Origin: Nissolia schottii
Taxonomy: Eukaryota; Streptophyta; Magnoliopsida; Fabales; Fabaceae
Reading direction: 5' to 3'
Assembly (NCBI GenBank): GCA_003254905.1
Contig: QANU01006361.1
Span: 424,408 to 488,407, forward strand
Length of the DNA: 64,000 nt
The position numbers and the translations under genes were made by a program. The notes beneath the pieces were generated by a model. That model was not told the origin of the DNA. It worked only from the letters and a program-made list of their open reading frames with translations, and ran no database searches. The first letter of the stretch is position 1. Each line of letters opens with the position of its first letter. This document shows, in pieces, positions 1-11,439 of the stretch.

Positions 1-106
1 AGACAACTGCGCCTACAAGAGACAAAACCAAAGCGAGGAGAGCAAAGGGCAATCCAATCAAGAAACCGAGTGGCCTGCATTCGCATCCATCTTCATGATC
101 TCCCAT
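1..106 (-). CDS. TAX: TAXIMIN-like signalling peptide, first exon, cut by window edge
   Basis: Reading the minus strand from the ATG at 106-104 gives 35 codons open to the window edge. The peptide begins MGDHEDGCECRPLGFLIG and continues with a hydrophobic Leu/Val-rich segment. The Cys-x-Cys-Arg-Pro-Leu-Gly-Phe start followed at once by a membrane-like stretch is what I know of the TAXIMIN family, small conserved plant peptides (about 70-80 residues) linked to specialised metabolism and to lateral-organ separation. The ATG is supported by an upstream TATA-like box and a CT-rich leader on the minus strand. Only the N-terminal half is present, so the cysteine-rich C-terminus that would confirm the family cannot be seen. 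TAX1 and TAX2 cannot be told apart. Alternative: another short cysteine-rich membrane protein. Confidence 0.72.
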   Translation of the reverse strand, partial: MGDHEDGCECRPLGFLIGLPFALLALVLSLVGAVV

Positions 107-193
107 GTTGGTCTTTCTGGCTCTGTCTCTAGTCTTTGCCTGCAGCAATAGGGTTATGCGAATCTGAAGAAGAAGAAGAAAATTCCTTTGGCT

Positions 194-206
194 TATAAAT
201 ATATAA
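194..206 (-). promoter_or_regulatory. TATA-like box of the TAXIMIN-like gene
   Basis: On the minus strand the sequence reads TTATATATTTATA, ending about 90 nt upstream of the ATG at 106. It is followed by a CTTCTT-type leader (about 165-180), typical of plant 5' UTRs. Position and composition fit a core promoter; no experimental support. Confidence 0.45.
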
Positions 207-1772
207 GCGACAGAACGTGTTGTGTGTTGGTTATTTTTTTCTAGTTGAATGGGGCAGCGGAATTTTTCAAACAAAGTATGATGAAAACTACCACGACGCG
301 GCTACCAACATTTACTCTTGTTGTGACTCAAATACCCTTCCAAAATGTCATTATTCACGCGTTTGTCTGTAATCGGTTTTCTTTTCTGGTTTCTTGTGGG
401 TTGAGCTCTTTCTTTTATCAAAACCAGCAAATCGGAAATGAAATTTTTTGAAAATAAGATGGAGAATTCTTAATAAAAACTGCTAACATATTGAACATTT
501 CTTAATTTTTTTTATAGAAAAAATCACACATTACATGGTGAACATCTAAATCGAAATAGGTAATTAGATAGATAAGGGTAGTTTTGATAAACAAATTTTA
601 TTAAAAGGAAATTATTTTGGTTCAGTCCTTTATAGCAATAAAGATAAGATAATAATAATAATAAGAAGAAATTAATTATTATGTACTACAATGTAAAGTT
701 GTTCTACATTGTCATCCATTCAACTAATATAATGGATCATCAGATAACTTCTCCATCTTACACAATTACCACTTAAAATTTGCTACACATTATTCTTGAT
801 ATTTTTTAAAATTTCACTTCACCCTAAAACATGTATAAAATTGTACTTTACTTATTTTTTATTGCGACTAATCATTAATGGTACGCTAAATTTCTGTTAT
901 CATTTTTATATTTTATGTTTCAAAAGTTTGTAAAAAAAATTGAAAATGGTAAAATTTTGTTTGCTATTTTCATTCTTATTTTCATTATTTTTTTGGTGAA
1001 AACTTGGAGTCAATTTAATTTTTATTTTATTTCATGCATTTCTTGATTTTAAAATTTTATGAATGAAATATGGAATAAAAAAAACAGAAAACAAAGTTAT
1101 ATGGTTTTTAGTTTTTTCATTATTTTTGATATTTCATTCCACACACTTTTAAAATCATAAAACACAAAATAAAATAAAAAACCTAATAGAGTATTGGCTA
1201 TCACTCGGTCACAATAAAATAAGTGGGATAAAATGCAATTTTATGCATATTTTGAGATGAAATGTAATTAAAAAAAAAAAACTTAAGAAAGACGATGCTA
1301 ATTGCCAAAAGAAGAAGAAAAACGTGTCACTGGTGGAGGCTGAATTTGTTGGGTTTACTATTGGTATTATTTCACTTAATGGAAGTTTCCTTCTATGTTT
1401 CACGGAGATTAAGGGTAGTTGGCCACCGTCGGATGAAGTTGACTGTGCTTTTATTTTGTTTTCTCTTCTTGGATTAACTTTAATTTTGACCAATGTTAAG
1501 GCAATTGGATCGGACTGACCGGTCGGTTAAAGCAATTGTACTCTGATTTTATTTTTTTAATTTTAAGATTTTTTTAATAAAAATTTACTTTTTTGAATAA
1601 AAAATTATTTTTTTATTATTTATTTTGATGTTTTATCTACATATTTTGTTAAAATATATACTATAACAATACTAATACTAATAATGTATAAATATTATAT
1701 AAAAAGTGATTTTTTACTTATAATATAATATATATATACACACACACATATAAATAATAAGGTTCAACCGAG

Positions 1773-1777
<5 letters not shown>
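207..1777. other. AT-rich intergenic region, no gene seen
   Basis: Upstream region of the TAXIMIN-like gene. It is strongly AT-rich with many A and T runs. Short open frames near 1209-1518 overlap on both strands and show no recognisable protein family, so I do not call a gene. An (AT)n microsatellite begins at about 1778. Confidence 0.6.

Positions 1778-1805
<28 letters not shown>
1778..1805. repeat. (AT)n microsatellite
   Basis: A run of about 14 AT dinucleotides directly beside the 3' end of the LINE, followed by a short CATA run. It may derive from the LINE tail. Confidence 0.85.
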
Positions 1806-1809
<4 letters not shown>

Positions 1810-1869
1810 CATACATATCGGAAAAAGCTAACCTATATTCCAAACATAATCTCCCCTCGTTGGTTGGCC

Positions 1870-2546
1870 ACAGTAATACAATCATAAAGGACATGAAGCA
1901 TCATTTCAGCCCCACAACGCGGGCACATGGGATCATCCGCCATATCTCTCCTCTACCTAACATAGTTAGTCAAAAGGGCCTCATGAGAAATAATCCACAT
2001 AAAAACAATAATACGTTGAGGACCATTTATATTCCAAATATCCTTAAAAAAATTAACACAAGCGCTAGAATCATACATTATAATATCATAAGCAGATTTA
2101 ATGTTGAATTTCCCATTCATAGTCAGAAACCAATCTATATAATCTCGACCCATAGAAATATGAGTAGCTTTAATAGAAAAAATAATATCCACTAAATCAG
2201 GGTTCAGAAACTATAAAAGCTTTGCTTGCTCCTAATTACCTTTTATTGAGAAATCTGCCACTGCAACATTACAATTTTTGGTGTCAAGAGGCTAGACAGC
2301 AAAGTCATTCAACTTGTTAATGCCAACTATCTAGTGGTTGTGCCAAAATCGAACTGACTGCTCATCTCTCATTCTCCAGATAATGTTATTGCTAAACATA
2401 GGCCACACACGAACAATTCCTCTCCAAGTATTAGAGGTGACTTTCTTGTAACAAATGGCAGGGCGGTCCTCAGAGCCACAAGAGTACTTGGAGTGCATGA
2501 TTTTAACCCACAACGTTTCTCGACGTATGACAAGACCACTCACCAC
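1870..2546 (-). pseudogene. LINE ORF2 C-terminal remnant (zf-RVT region)
   Basis: Minus-strand translation gives an RT-tail block (LWVKIMHSKY, then a W-R-M-R-D-E-Q...RFWHNH stretch). This is followed by a NGKFNIKSAYD block and a W-x-P-x-R-x3-F-x-W block. It ends in a Cys-Pro-x-Cys-Gly...His...Cys zinc-finger signature. This order is that of the C-terminus of plant L1-type ORF2 proteins. Reading needs frame changes and crosses stops, so it is not translatable. Confidence 0.75.
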
Positions 2547-2589
2547 TAAGGTTCACCCCAATATTAGAAAGGGTATCCCAGAGGTCCCT

Positions 2590-2976
2590 TCTATAACTGG
2601 AATAAGGGCTACCGTACACAATTGAGAAGAACCAGTAATCCTCATAATTATAAGCAGTCTTCATGTGAACAATCTATTTATGTGACTCCACGACTACAAC
2701 TTCCCAACTTCTCTTATCCCAGTAGCACTAGATGCCACCTGCAAAACCTTCACCATCTTGAATAAAATAACCATCAAACCCAAATTTCTTGATGATCTTT
2801 CTAGCTTTGACGTCAGACATGTGGGTCTCCACAAGGACCAAAAACCTTGAAATATATCTCATGGATAAATCAAAGATTAAAGAACTAAATCCTCTGCTTG
2901 ACATACCTCTACAATTCCACATAATAATGTTCATGATTGACCAATGGAAGAAGATTGAACCATTTCTGACCCACAA
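2590..2976 (-). pseudogene. LINE ORF2 endonuclease fragment
   Basis: Starts MNIIMWNCRGMSSRGF, the usual opening of apurinic-type endonucleases of plant LINEs, and continues to LVLVETHMSD, whose Glu-Thr is the usual metal-binding ET of this fold. The frame is lost after FAGGI. A later piece (about 2590-2640) reads VYGSPYSSYRRDLWD, also endonuclease-like. Only part of the domain remains and no catalytic His is visible. Confidence 0.75.
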
Positions 2977-2989
2977 ATTAGGTTGACTT

Positions 2990-4320
2990 TGTGAAGACCC
3001 AACTCTTGGAGGCGTGCTGCACCACTCCTAGCACGTTACAGAGACATGGAGGTTGCATCAAAAACCCTAACCGTAGCCTTTGGGACAAGAGAGGGACCAT
3101 CTCTCCACCTATATATAAAACTCTTCCCACAACTCTACAACTTTCTCAGAGCGTTAGAGTTCTCCCTCAAGCACGGAGTTTCTTTCTCATCTTCTTTCTG
3201 TCTTTTTGTGAAGACCGAACGTCTTAACCTAAGGTAGGTAGCCAATCCTTTTAGGGATGGCCTAGGGTTATAGGCCCTGGCACCGCTACTTTGGTAATGG
3301 TAGCGCTATGGTCGTCCACGACTGTCGTGACGATGTCGGATTGTTTTAGCGATGTTCGATTGCTATGGCGATGTCCTTTAGTTATGTTTTATTGGTTTTT
3401 GATTTTGTGGTTCTTGTTGGCCTTTCCAAGTGCCAACGCTACATTGATCGAAGCTTCTAGTGCAAGTGCTCCCCCGTCTCAAACTTTTTCAAGTGAGTGG
3501 AGATCCCGATACGTCGGCGGTGTGTCACTTTAGTGGTCTGTCAATCAAGTCAGTTATGTTTATTGTTACTACGATTATCCTTATTTGTTCGTTTAACATG
3601 CTTAGTAAATGACATGCTAGGACAGAGACCTATGTGAATGTTATATGATACATGATGATATATTTAGAATTGTTTGGTTAGGCCAATTAATAAAGGCTTC
3701 GAATAAGGAAGGGTCCTAGCTAAGGGAAAGTTCTGGCTAGGAAATACTTGGTACTTAAGTTGTCCGTTGTGACGTACCTCGCTTTCTTGGGAACCTCCCT
3801 AAGCATGGGACCACAGTCCTTGATTCTGGATGAGTAACAAAGACTAAAGCATAAATTGGCTAGGATGCTAACCTTCCATAAACCGTAGGCTTAATATCTA
3901 ATAACTTCGATAACCAATTTAGCTCACGTAAAAGACTTCATAAACAAAATGCCTTAAGGTAGAGGATTCAATTCAGTATATATATTCGATAGAATTGGGT
4001 CAGCATCTCCACAAATTATATTTAGTATTATATAAGGTCAGTGTCCCCGCAGTTATATTCAATTTAATATGGGGTTAGCATCCCTGCAGTTCAAATTCAG
4101 TATTATGCAGCTTTAGTATATGGGTTTTAGTATATGCAGAACCACTAGGATTTATTCCGGCGAAGCAAGGTCGAGCTCGCATTCCCTTGAATTGAGGATC
4201 GAGAGACATTTCTCCGTGCGCCCCCTTCGCCGGAGGTGGGCACACGCTGTAGGCAAAAACAAATTTACTTTCAACAATTACTTTCCAACTTTGCTTTCAT
4301 GTACCTTATTTATTGTTCAG

Positions 4321-4365
<45 letters not shown>

Positions 4366-4782
4366 CATTGTATTACATGCGGTATTTGTTATGTGAGTGG
4401 TACCAAGGTACCCACCGCTGAGTTGACAACTCACTCCTTTGTCATGTTATGTTTTAGATACAATAAAGAAAGTGAGAATGTCCCCCTTGTCTAGTAGCAG
4501 TGAAGCCCAGCGCATGTGGTAAGCTTTGCTTTGCATTGAGGTTTACCAAGGTTTATATTTATTAGATATTGTCCAGATCACTTAGGTAGGATCCTATTTT
4601 CGCATACATGTATTAGTTTAGTATTTGTTTCAAGACATGATGTATTTCAAGTTATTATTCAAACAATATATTTATAAAAGAAGTTGTTTATTTTATCATG
4701 AATGAACATTAGTATTCCACGGCAGAACTTTCGTAAGGACAATAGTCTTACGTGCGGTCATGTCCTAAGTTGGGGCGTGATA
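2990..4782. mobile_element. Solo LTR (1793 bp) inside the LINE, TSD GACTT
   Basis: The sequence begins TGTGAAGACCCAACTC and ends ...GGGGCGTGATA. It is flanked on both sides by the identical 5-bp GACTT (2985-2989 and 4783-4787). LINE sequence resumes on each side. No internal retrotransposon coding region or second LTR is present, so this is a solo LTR left by recombination. A TATATATAAAA stretch near 3110 could be the LTR promoter. The opening resembles large Ty3-type LTRs of plants (inference). Confidence 0.85.
4322..4359. repeat. (TA)n microsatellite in the solo LTR
   Basis: About 19 TA units within the solo LTR, followed by GCACACACAT. Confidence 0.9.
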
Positions 4783-5599
4783 GACTTGACATTCAACTTT
4801 ATTGCCTTCAATAGAGCCTATATTTTTACCCATGTCTTCTTTCTCACGTTTTGGATCCATAGAATTTTCTCCAGCGTCCGGCAGATTTTTAACATCCCCT
4901 ACTATTCCTATCTTGGCTTTTAGCATGGTTGCAAATTTTATCTCTTATATGGAGGGTTGACTAACGTTATCTTGAATAGTGAGAGGGAATTCCAGAGAAC
5001 TATATCTCAAATTGTTGATGGTTTCCCAATATTGCTTTTTTTTTCTTCTTTTTCTATTCTTCGTTAATGTCTTGTCGTGTGGGTTGCGATTTCTCAACTT
5101 GAGTATTCTATTGTTTGTCGTTTATGGATTCTAACATATGATTTTGTTGCTTTGTTTGAGTTGGGGTGTAAAGGGAATTTTTTTTAAAAATTTTTGTGGG
5201 GCTAGGGATGTCTTCGGCAATTTGGGTTATGAGGATTAGGTTGAGATGACTTTTAGGAATTTTTAATGTTGATATTTTTGGCAGGCTTGAGGGCATGGTT
5301 AACAATTTCTTTATTCTTCCCATTCTATTGGTTTTTGTTTCTAATAGGTTTGGCGGGTGGGCCAGGGTTTGGATTGATTCGTACACTAGATTTAGCAGGC
5401 TCAGGGGTCAGCTCTTGTATCGTTTCGTCGCCAACTACATCATTTTTTGCTAACGTACTGAATCGCGTTGATTTTCAGACTTCACGATTTTTGGATTAGG
5501 ATTTGTGAATCTTCTCCTTTGGGAGCTACTAGCCAACATCCACGGACCAAATCCTATAGGGTCAGACCCTTCCGAATTTGGATTCGCTTTAATGTCATC

Positions 5600-6735
5600 C
5601 TTCACAGAATTTGTTGCAGAATCCTCTTGAATAACTGATTGATTCTCTCTGATTTGGAAATTTGTAATTTGCTGATTTTTTTTCCCTAATATTGTTCACA
5701 GATCCCCTTGGCTTTCAACTCCAGCCACCATGGCAACAACCTTCACCACTTCGGTCAGAATCTTGAGGGCGATGAGATTCAAATTTTTATAATTGCGATT
5801 CTCCACTCGATGACCGTAACACCCACAGTTGAAGCAAATTAGGTGGAGACCCTTGTACGCCAATCTAAATTCAACATTGAGCACATCGATAGATGGAACA
5901 AAAGGCCTTTGAATATCCAATTTTACACAACCTTGCAAATCAGCTCCTTGTGTGAATAGACTTGAGATGATCAATCTTTAGCAAAACCCCAAGTCTTTTC
6001 GCACGATGCAGGAACCTATCATTGCATAACTCTAGGGAAAGTCTCAGAATGCGAATCCAAAGGCAATATTTTGCATACTCGCATCATCGGGATTGAATAA
6101 GGGTCTCCATTGCTGAACGAATAAGTAATGATCAACTATTCTTCATGGACCGTCAAAAAGGGCATAGTTGTAGTCCTCTTGCGTTTGAAAACTACAAGAA
6201 AAGAAGTCTTCTAGATTCATGAGATGAACAATACCCTTACGCATCCATCTCTTCTGGATCTAACGATCGAATATCTGTAGTCCATCTTTTCCTAAGCAGT
6301 TTAACGATGAGAATATGCTTACAAGGCCTGCACCAACCCTCGCACTACTCCAAAAAAATAGGAATCTTAGGCTTGATGACAAACGACGACAGTGGGGTAA
6401 GAAGCGCTTCAATCTTATCTTGCTCAGATATGAATTCCTCAGTGACCATTTGAACTATCTCTTTTGGCCTTAAAGCGAGCCCCGTTAACATCTCCTATAC
6501 AAGCATCCTTGTAAGAGATTTTTTGAAGGTCGTCAGCCATTGAAGAATTGGGTGGAATCTCCATTCAATTAGGGCACTCATATCCGTAGCCATAACTATA
6601 TCGTTGATAACCTGCTTGAATCCCTAGTCTTTAACCTTTTTATTGCTCCTCATCTTCTTCTTCTTTAGTACTTGCCACATTTTTTGCCATTGGTGTGGAG
6701 AGGAGCTTCCCCTCCAACACAAAGCTTCTCTCACT
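5600..6735 (-). pseudogene. LINE ORF1 remnant (DUF4283-like, CCHC zinc knuckle)
   Basis: The minus strand starts near 6700 with MAKNVASTKEEEDEEQ. It includes ISYKDACIG, a common motif in plant LINE ORF1, and a degenerate DUF4283-like stretch at about 6100-5950. It ends with RLAYKGLHLICFNCGCYGH (about 5870-5800), a zinc-knuckle pattern C-x2-C-x4-H. Several stops and frame changes separate these pieces. ORF1 proteins bind the LINE RNA. Confidence 0.7.
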
Positions 6736-6760
6736 AAAATTTTCTCTCACTTGGTTAAGG

Positions 6761-7344
6761 TATACCATTAACTAATTTAATACTTGTACTATGCACAAAA
6801 CTCAAAAGGAACCATATTATTTAGCATATTCATACTAACTTGTAGAGTCGCTAAGCGTCTAACAACACTAGAACATAATTACCTCCTCAAATGAGCAAAT
6901 ACATGTAAAAAAACTACAAGAAAGAGAAGATATTCATATCAAAAACGTGCACGACCAAAAGAAAAGAAAAAAAAAACCAGAAGTGAAGAACCCCAAAATC
7001 AATCATGCGCCGCGCCCTGTCTTTTTGAGCTGACCAAAATCAATCATATTTTCAGTTAGAAAAACATAGTATAGGTTATGAAACAGGTATATGACCAAAA
7101 TCAATCATATTTCTCAGAGTGCACATGGGGTGTTATTTTATGTCTTCATTCATATCAACTGTGAGAGAGGGAAGAGGCTTCGATGTCAACATTTTTTAGC
7201 TAAAAGCTTCCAGGTCCAAGCATTTCCCACACAGCTAAATGCTGGTGGCTGTGAATGTAGCTCCATTAATACAATGAGAATATAAATCTCATAAGATCCT
7301 CCAAAAACTATGGAATAATTGAGAAAAAATATTTTTAAATGAAA
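6761..7344. other. Intergenic, nothing recognised
   Basis: Flank beyond the LINE 5' end. AT-rich with a purine-rich run near 6960. The small open frame at 7091-7285 has no family features. Confidence 0.5.
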
Positions 7345-7466
7345 ATTTTATTTTAAAGGGCAAATTGAATGATTTTACTATTAGATCATTAAAGTAGGGA
7401 TGGGTTTCACTACTCATTTTAATGATCTATTGATAAAAATATTCACTTTATTCTTTAAAATAAAAT
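7345..7466. mobile_element. MITE-like hairpin (122 bp)
   Basis: The left arm begins ATTTTATTTTAAAG and contains ATAGATCATTAAA-like sequence. The right arm is its near-exact reverse complement, ending CTTTAAAATAAAAT. The arms are about 55 nt with a short GGATGGGTTTCACTAC-type centre. No clear target duplication was identified. Confidence 0.6.
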
Positions 7467-8340
7467 CCTCGCTCTAAAGAATCATTGCTCAAAATAATGG
7501 GTTTATATAATTGTTTCAAGGGATTTTTTTTGGAAATTATATAAATATAAACTGAAAGTAAACGAAGAAGTAAAAGTAAAAGAAGAATTGAATGAGATTG
7601 GGTGAGGAAAGAAATAGAGGAGATTGTGATTCTACATATGGGATGAAAAAGAAGTGGGAATGGGAATGCTTGGCGTTCTCCTATGTATCCGTTGGTGTCG
7701 CAATAACTAGAGGACGTGTGGGGTATTTGTCAAACGAATCCAATCCCCTTAATTCTGATCTCCCCTCTCCTATTGATAGAAAATCCTATGATATAATAGC
7801 CTTGTAGGGTTATTGGCTGAGTCTTGGGTGGTTGGTCTTCAAGCAACATCTTGGGTGGTTTAGTTCTACGCATAACTCCTTGCAACTGCTTGGAACCTCT
7901 GAGACACTCATATAAGCCTTTGGCATGTGCTTTCATTTGCTTCAAATTGTAATTCATGTAAATTTGTCTTAACTGCTACTGCCATAAGATGTAGTTGTGG
8001 TCACGCCATATTGACATTGCTTAATTAATTCGCTAAGTCTTGATCATGGTCGACCATATGTATGCCTTGATGGTCATTTTATGCTAATCTTGGTTTTGGT
8101 CGAATGTCCTCACATACATGTATGTCATTGACTTAAATCATGGTCGAACTTTACTTCCTTATTATTGGGTCGCGTATTACAAATTGCGACCCAGTGACCC
8201 TTTTCTTTTCTTAGCAAATTTTTGGTATAATAATAATGCAACGCGAGACATGAACTTTTATATTGTCTCGTGTTTGAATTTTAGTTAAAAAATTCCAGAA
8301 TCAATTATAAGATTAAAAAAAAAAGGTTCACTTTTAAATT
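7467..8340. other. Intergenic, nothing recognised
   Basis: Open frames at 7592-7807 (plus) and 7730-7957 (minus) overlap on opposite strands and match no family I know. No splice-supported gene is visible. Confidence 0.5.
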
Positions 8341-8519
8341 TAGGTAATACTACAATAAAATTGAACAACAAAAATAAATATCGTATAAAAATATAATATG
8401 TGAATGTACATGAGTCTCACATAATTATTGTACTTTACATGTGCACTCACATGTTGTTATATTTTTATACGTTATTCACTTTTATTGTTTAATTTTATTA
8501 TTTAAGTAACATTATCCTA
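8341..8519. mobile_element. MITE-like inverted repeat (about 179 bp)
   Basis: The ends are TAGGTAATACTACAATAAAA on the left and, as reverse complement, TAGGATAATGTTACTTAAAT on the right. The arms pair over about 75 nt, including CGTATAAAAATATAA against its complement TTATATTTTTATACG. The structure fits a short non-autonomous DNA transposon. The flanks are TTTA/TATA, so the target duplication is unclear. Confidence 0.7.
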
Positions 8520-9533
8520 TAAATTTAGCTTTGCCCATTTTTTAAAACACATACTAATGCATTTCTTAGGAAGTTTTGTTGGTTGGGCGTCATCTTACGC
8601 CCAAGCCCACATCTACTAGCCATTAATCACATCACATTAACTATCCTTCAATCATCATATAATTAAAACACAATCAATTGGGATTTAGGTTGTAATCATT
8701 TCATATAAACATTGAAACTCGGCTTCAACTTCAATTTGTGACACTTGGCAAGGTGGGTTTTCAGTTCTAGACTTGCATTAAATTTCGCCACAATCCCCTT
8801 GCAGATGAAACTAGTTTCTTTCTTCCCTGTAAGCTCGAGAGAGGGCATAATCTTTCCAGGAAAATTACTACTCTTGTCTCGTGTCGTGGCCCCACAAAAT
8901 TAACAAGGGACCTTGGTCTAGCTAGGTACATTAACGGTGATGGTGCCACTATGTCCTTCTTGATACACCAAGAGATTTTAATTTATATGGATATATATAT
9001 TGTACATGGATACAAACATTTTTCATTATACGGATCTAACGTCCAAACAAAACACTTGTCACCACAAAAACTTCCCTAGAATACTTACACGAATGCAAGA
9101 CAAAATGTTCATCTCCACATATACCTGTTGATGCTTCTGGGCCAGGTCTTAAAATATCATTTCCCCAATTCACCCAACGTATAGATCCACTGTGCCCCCT
9201 CCCCCCACCCTTGCATATCGTTTTCAAATAATTGTTACTCCTGACCGACTAAAATAGAAACTACTTCTTATGTGTCCAATTGATCTCTTTCTCTCAGGAT
9301 TTGAATCTTCAATTATTTCAGCGGGGGTAAACTCTAGATTTTATGCACTTGAGATGGGTCACGGGTTTGTCTATAATCAATTTATATATAGTGCAAAGGC
9401 GATTAATTAGCTTTTGGGGTTACCAATGGGTTGGTCGAGGTCGCGGTTTTTTAGTTATCTATGGCCCCAAAATTTTTATAATCTCATAACATGGTGTCTT
9501 AAAAAAAATTACGATTGTATGGGTTTATTTTCT
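8520..9533. other. Intergenic, nothing recognised
   Basis: Mixed-composition DNA. The minus open frames at 8767-8949 and 9036-9227 are short and unrecognised. Confidence 0.5.
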
Positions 9534-9775
9534 GAAATCGCCACTCTGTGTGGCGATTTCAGACATTCGAATTTATTTATTTATTTATTTTTTAGGTCTG
9601 AAATCGCCACCCAGGGTGGCAATTTCAGGCATCCGATTTTTTTTAGGTTTGAAATTGCCACACAAGGTGGCAATTTCAGACTCTGAAATTGCCATGAGCC
9701 CCAGCGATTTTAGACCTGTTTCGTTTTTTTTTTTTCGATTTTCTGAAATCGCCCTAAACAGTGGCGATTTCATAA
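9534..9775. repeat. Cluster of CTGAAATCGCCAC / GTGGCGATTTCAG palindromes
   Basis: Near-palindromic units such as TGAAATCGCCAC...GTGGCGATTTCAG recur at about 9534-9562, 9598-9628, 9649-9678 and 9744-9772. A part-unit lies at about 9685-9715, and T-rich spacers separate the units. The GGCGAATT/AATCGCC theme is also present in the Mutator-like TIRs at 15.5 and 22.9 kb and in the solo TIR at 48.8 kb. I infer a remnant of a related DNA-transposon end. Confidence 0.65.
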
Positions 9776-9950
9776 ATTTGTCCCATACTTTCATAATTTT
9801 TCATTTCAGCCCATATATTCGGATTTTTTTTTTCCCAAAACCCACCCCATTGTAAAAGCCCCCAAGGTCGCAGGCATCTCGGTCCCTTTTAACTAGATAT
9901 TTCAATTCTAAGTCATGGGAAATGAAAAAAAATTCATGTTAGGAGTTTAG

Positions 9951-9951
<1 letters not shown>

Positions 9952-9988
<37 letters not shown>
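9952..9988. repeat. (TTA)n microsatellite
   Basis: About 12 TTA units. Confidence 0.9.
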
Positions 9989-10386
9989 TTGTATACCATG
10001 CTGAGAGATTTATAAGGATCTTAATTAGGTTGAGTTAGATTGTATCGAATTAGTTAAATTTTTAATAATCAAACTCAAATGTCCATGTTAGATCGATGGA
10101 ATAAAAAACGAGCATTAGGGGGGTAAATCGGAATTCAACAGCTTATGTATGAATCTTCATTGCACATCTTGTGTGTCAATCTCTGTGGCCAAGCTGTAGC
10201 ACAAATTTATCTCTATTGTGTGAAGTATTTTTCTTGGTAAGTAAAAGTTTATGTAAGTTCCAAACCAATTGTTACGAAGTATTCAGATTGTACTGAGATG
10301 GGTCATAACTCAGTCCCTAGATACAAGTCGGGAGCTTGAGATGATGAACTAGGCTTTTGATCTTGATGTGGATGGCGGCGGGGTAC

Positions 10387-10655
10387 TGTAACGGACCTAG
10401 GTAAATAAAGGTTCAAATTAAGAATTGGTCCAATTAGGGAGCCATTTTTATTATAAATAGGAGGAATAGGGGAAGTAGAAGGTATGGAAAATTTGTCTAG
10501 GCTATCCTACCTCTCTCTCTCTCTAGGATTCTTCTCTCTAGTTTTCCATCACTATCCCATTTCATTATAATTCCAAACACAAGAGAATGCAGAAAATACT
10601 CCATATTGTTCTATTATTACCATAACTCAATCATTTACATATTCACTTCATTACA
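10387..10655 (+). repeat. 5' LTR of the nested element
   Basis: 269 bp, TGTAAC...TTACA. It includes TTATTATAAATAGG, a likely TATA box, and a CT-rich run after it. Confidence 0.92.
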
Positions 10656-10656
10656 A

Positions 10657-10986
10657 ATGGTGCTTTCATTGAACACCATGCCGGCGGTTACCGCTTCCCA
10701 TGGTGGTTCGGAGAGCTCAAGCCATGTTCCGTTGTGCGCTGTTCTGCCGGTGTTCGACGGTGAGCACGGCTACTTGTGGCTTCTTTGCGCGTCGAAGTTT
10801 TGGAAAGCTAAAGGAACACCGGAATTGCAGAGGTTGCTGCAGGTTGAAGGAGGATTGACTGGTCGCGTTAACACATGGTTCAAGCTGTGGAGAAGGCGCA
10901 ATCTGGCGGCTGATTGGAGGACCTTCGAGGTAGCCTTCCTGCATCGCTATCAACCAGATTTCAGTCCAATTCTACCAGAAATTTAA
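10657..10986 (+). CDS. Truncated gag-like protein of the nested retrotransposon
   Basis: The frame from the ATG at 10657 (overlapping the primer-binding site) gives 109 residues. It contains LPVFDGEHGYLWLLCASKFW, then L-x-G-R-V-N-T-W-F-K-L-W and W-R-T-F-E-V-A-F-L-H-R-Y. This is the core layout of plant Ty3-type gag (FDG...W...F...LxGxAxxWF...W..F..xFLxRF). It stops well before any zinc knuckle. A second short frame (11038-11247, Glu/Gln/Thr-rich) may be the broken continuation. The product would be a partial capsid and is probably not functional alone. Confidence 0.65.
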   Translation: MVLSLNTMPAVTASHGGSESSSHVPLCAVLPVFDGEHGYLWLLCASKFWKAKGTPELQRLLQVEGGLTGRVNTWFKLWRRRNLAADWRTFEVAFLHRYQPDFSPILPEI

Positions 10987-11439
10987 CAGCATCAGGTCTC
11001 AGAATGGGAAATTGATTGGGAATAGACTATAGAAAAATTGAGATTTGAATTACAGCACAATTCAAAGAACGATTTACCAGAATCAGAAACACAAATTCTA
11101 GAAAATGCAGCAGCAACAGTTCAGAGCAATCAAGAGGTAACAATAACTTCACCAGCAACAGATCAAGAGATAGAAATTACAGAGCCAGAATTTCAAAACC
11201 AGAAGCAGAAATCAACTAAGGTAGAAGCAGAAAATCTAGATGCATAGATCAAGTCAACAGCAACAGATCCAGAATTAAATCTCACAATTCCATCAATTCA
11301 AGCAGAAACAGATGAAAATGTAGAAATGCAAGCATTCTGAGAGGTAAATTCGGACTTACTTGCTCCAGTTTCGAGTTTGCCTGCGCCAGATCCATCCTCA
11401 GATTTTCGGCAACAGAACGGTGGAAGCCACCACTGAAAT

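Larger units (their letters stand above)
1806..6760 (-). mobile_element. Degenerate L1-type LINE retrotransposon, internally deleted and split by a solo LTR
   Basis: On the minus strand the parts occur in LINE order. At the 5' end (about 6740-5600) is an ORF1 region with a DUF4283-like segment and a CCHC zinc knuckle. The endonuclease N-terminus (2976-2728) has the WNCRG motif. A reverse-transcriptase C-terminal tail (LWVKIMHSKY) and a zf-RVT segment (CPRCGAEMMLHVLYDC) lie at about 2546-1870. The catalytic reverse transcriptase domain is missing: the endonuclease passes almost directly into the zf-RVT region. Stops and frameshifts occur throughout, so this is an old, dead copy. A 1.8-kb solo LTR at 2990-4782 interrupts it between ORF1 and ORF2. 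The outer limits are approximate. Confidence 0.8.

Noticed and set aside
1773..2195. 140-codon plus frame
   Set aside because: It starts in the AT microsatellite and runs antisense to the LINE zf-RVT remnant.
7592..7957. Overlapping frames on opposite strands
   Set aside because: Short, unrecognised, and with no splice, promoter or homology support visible.
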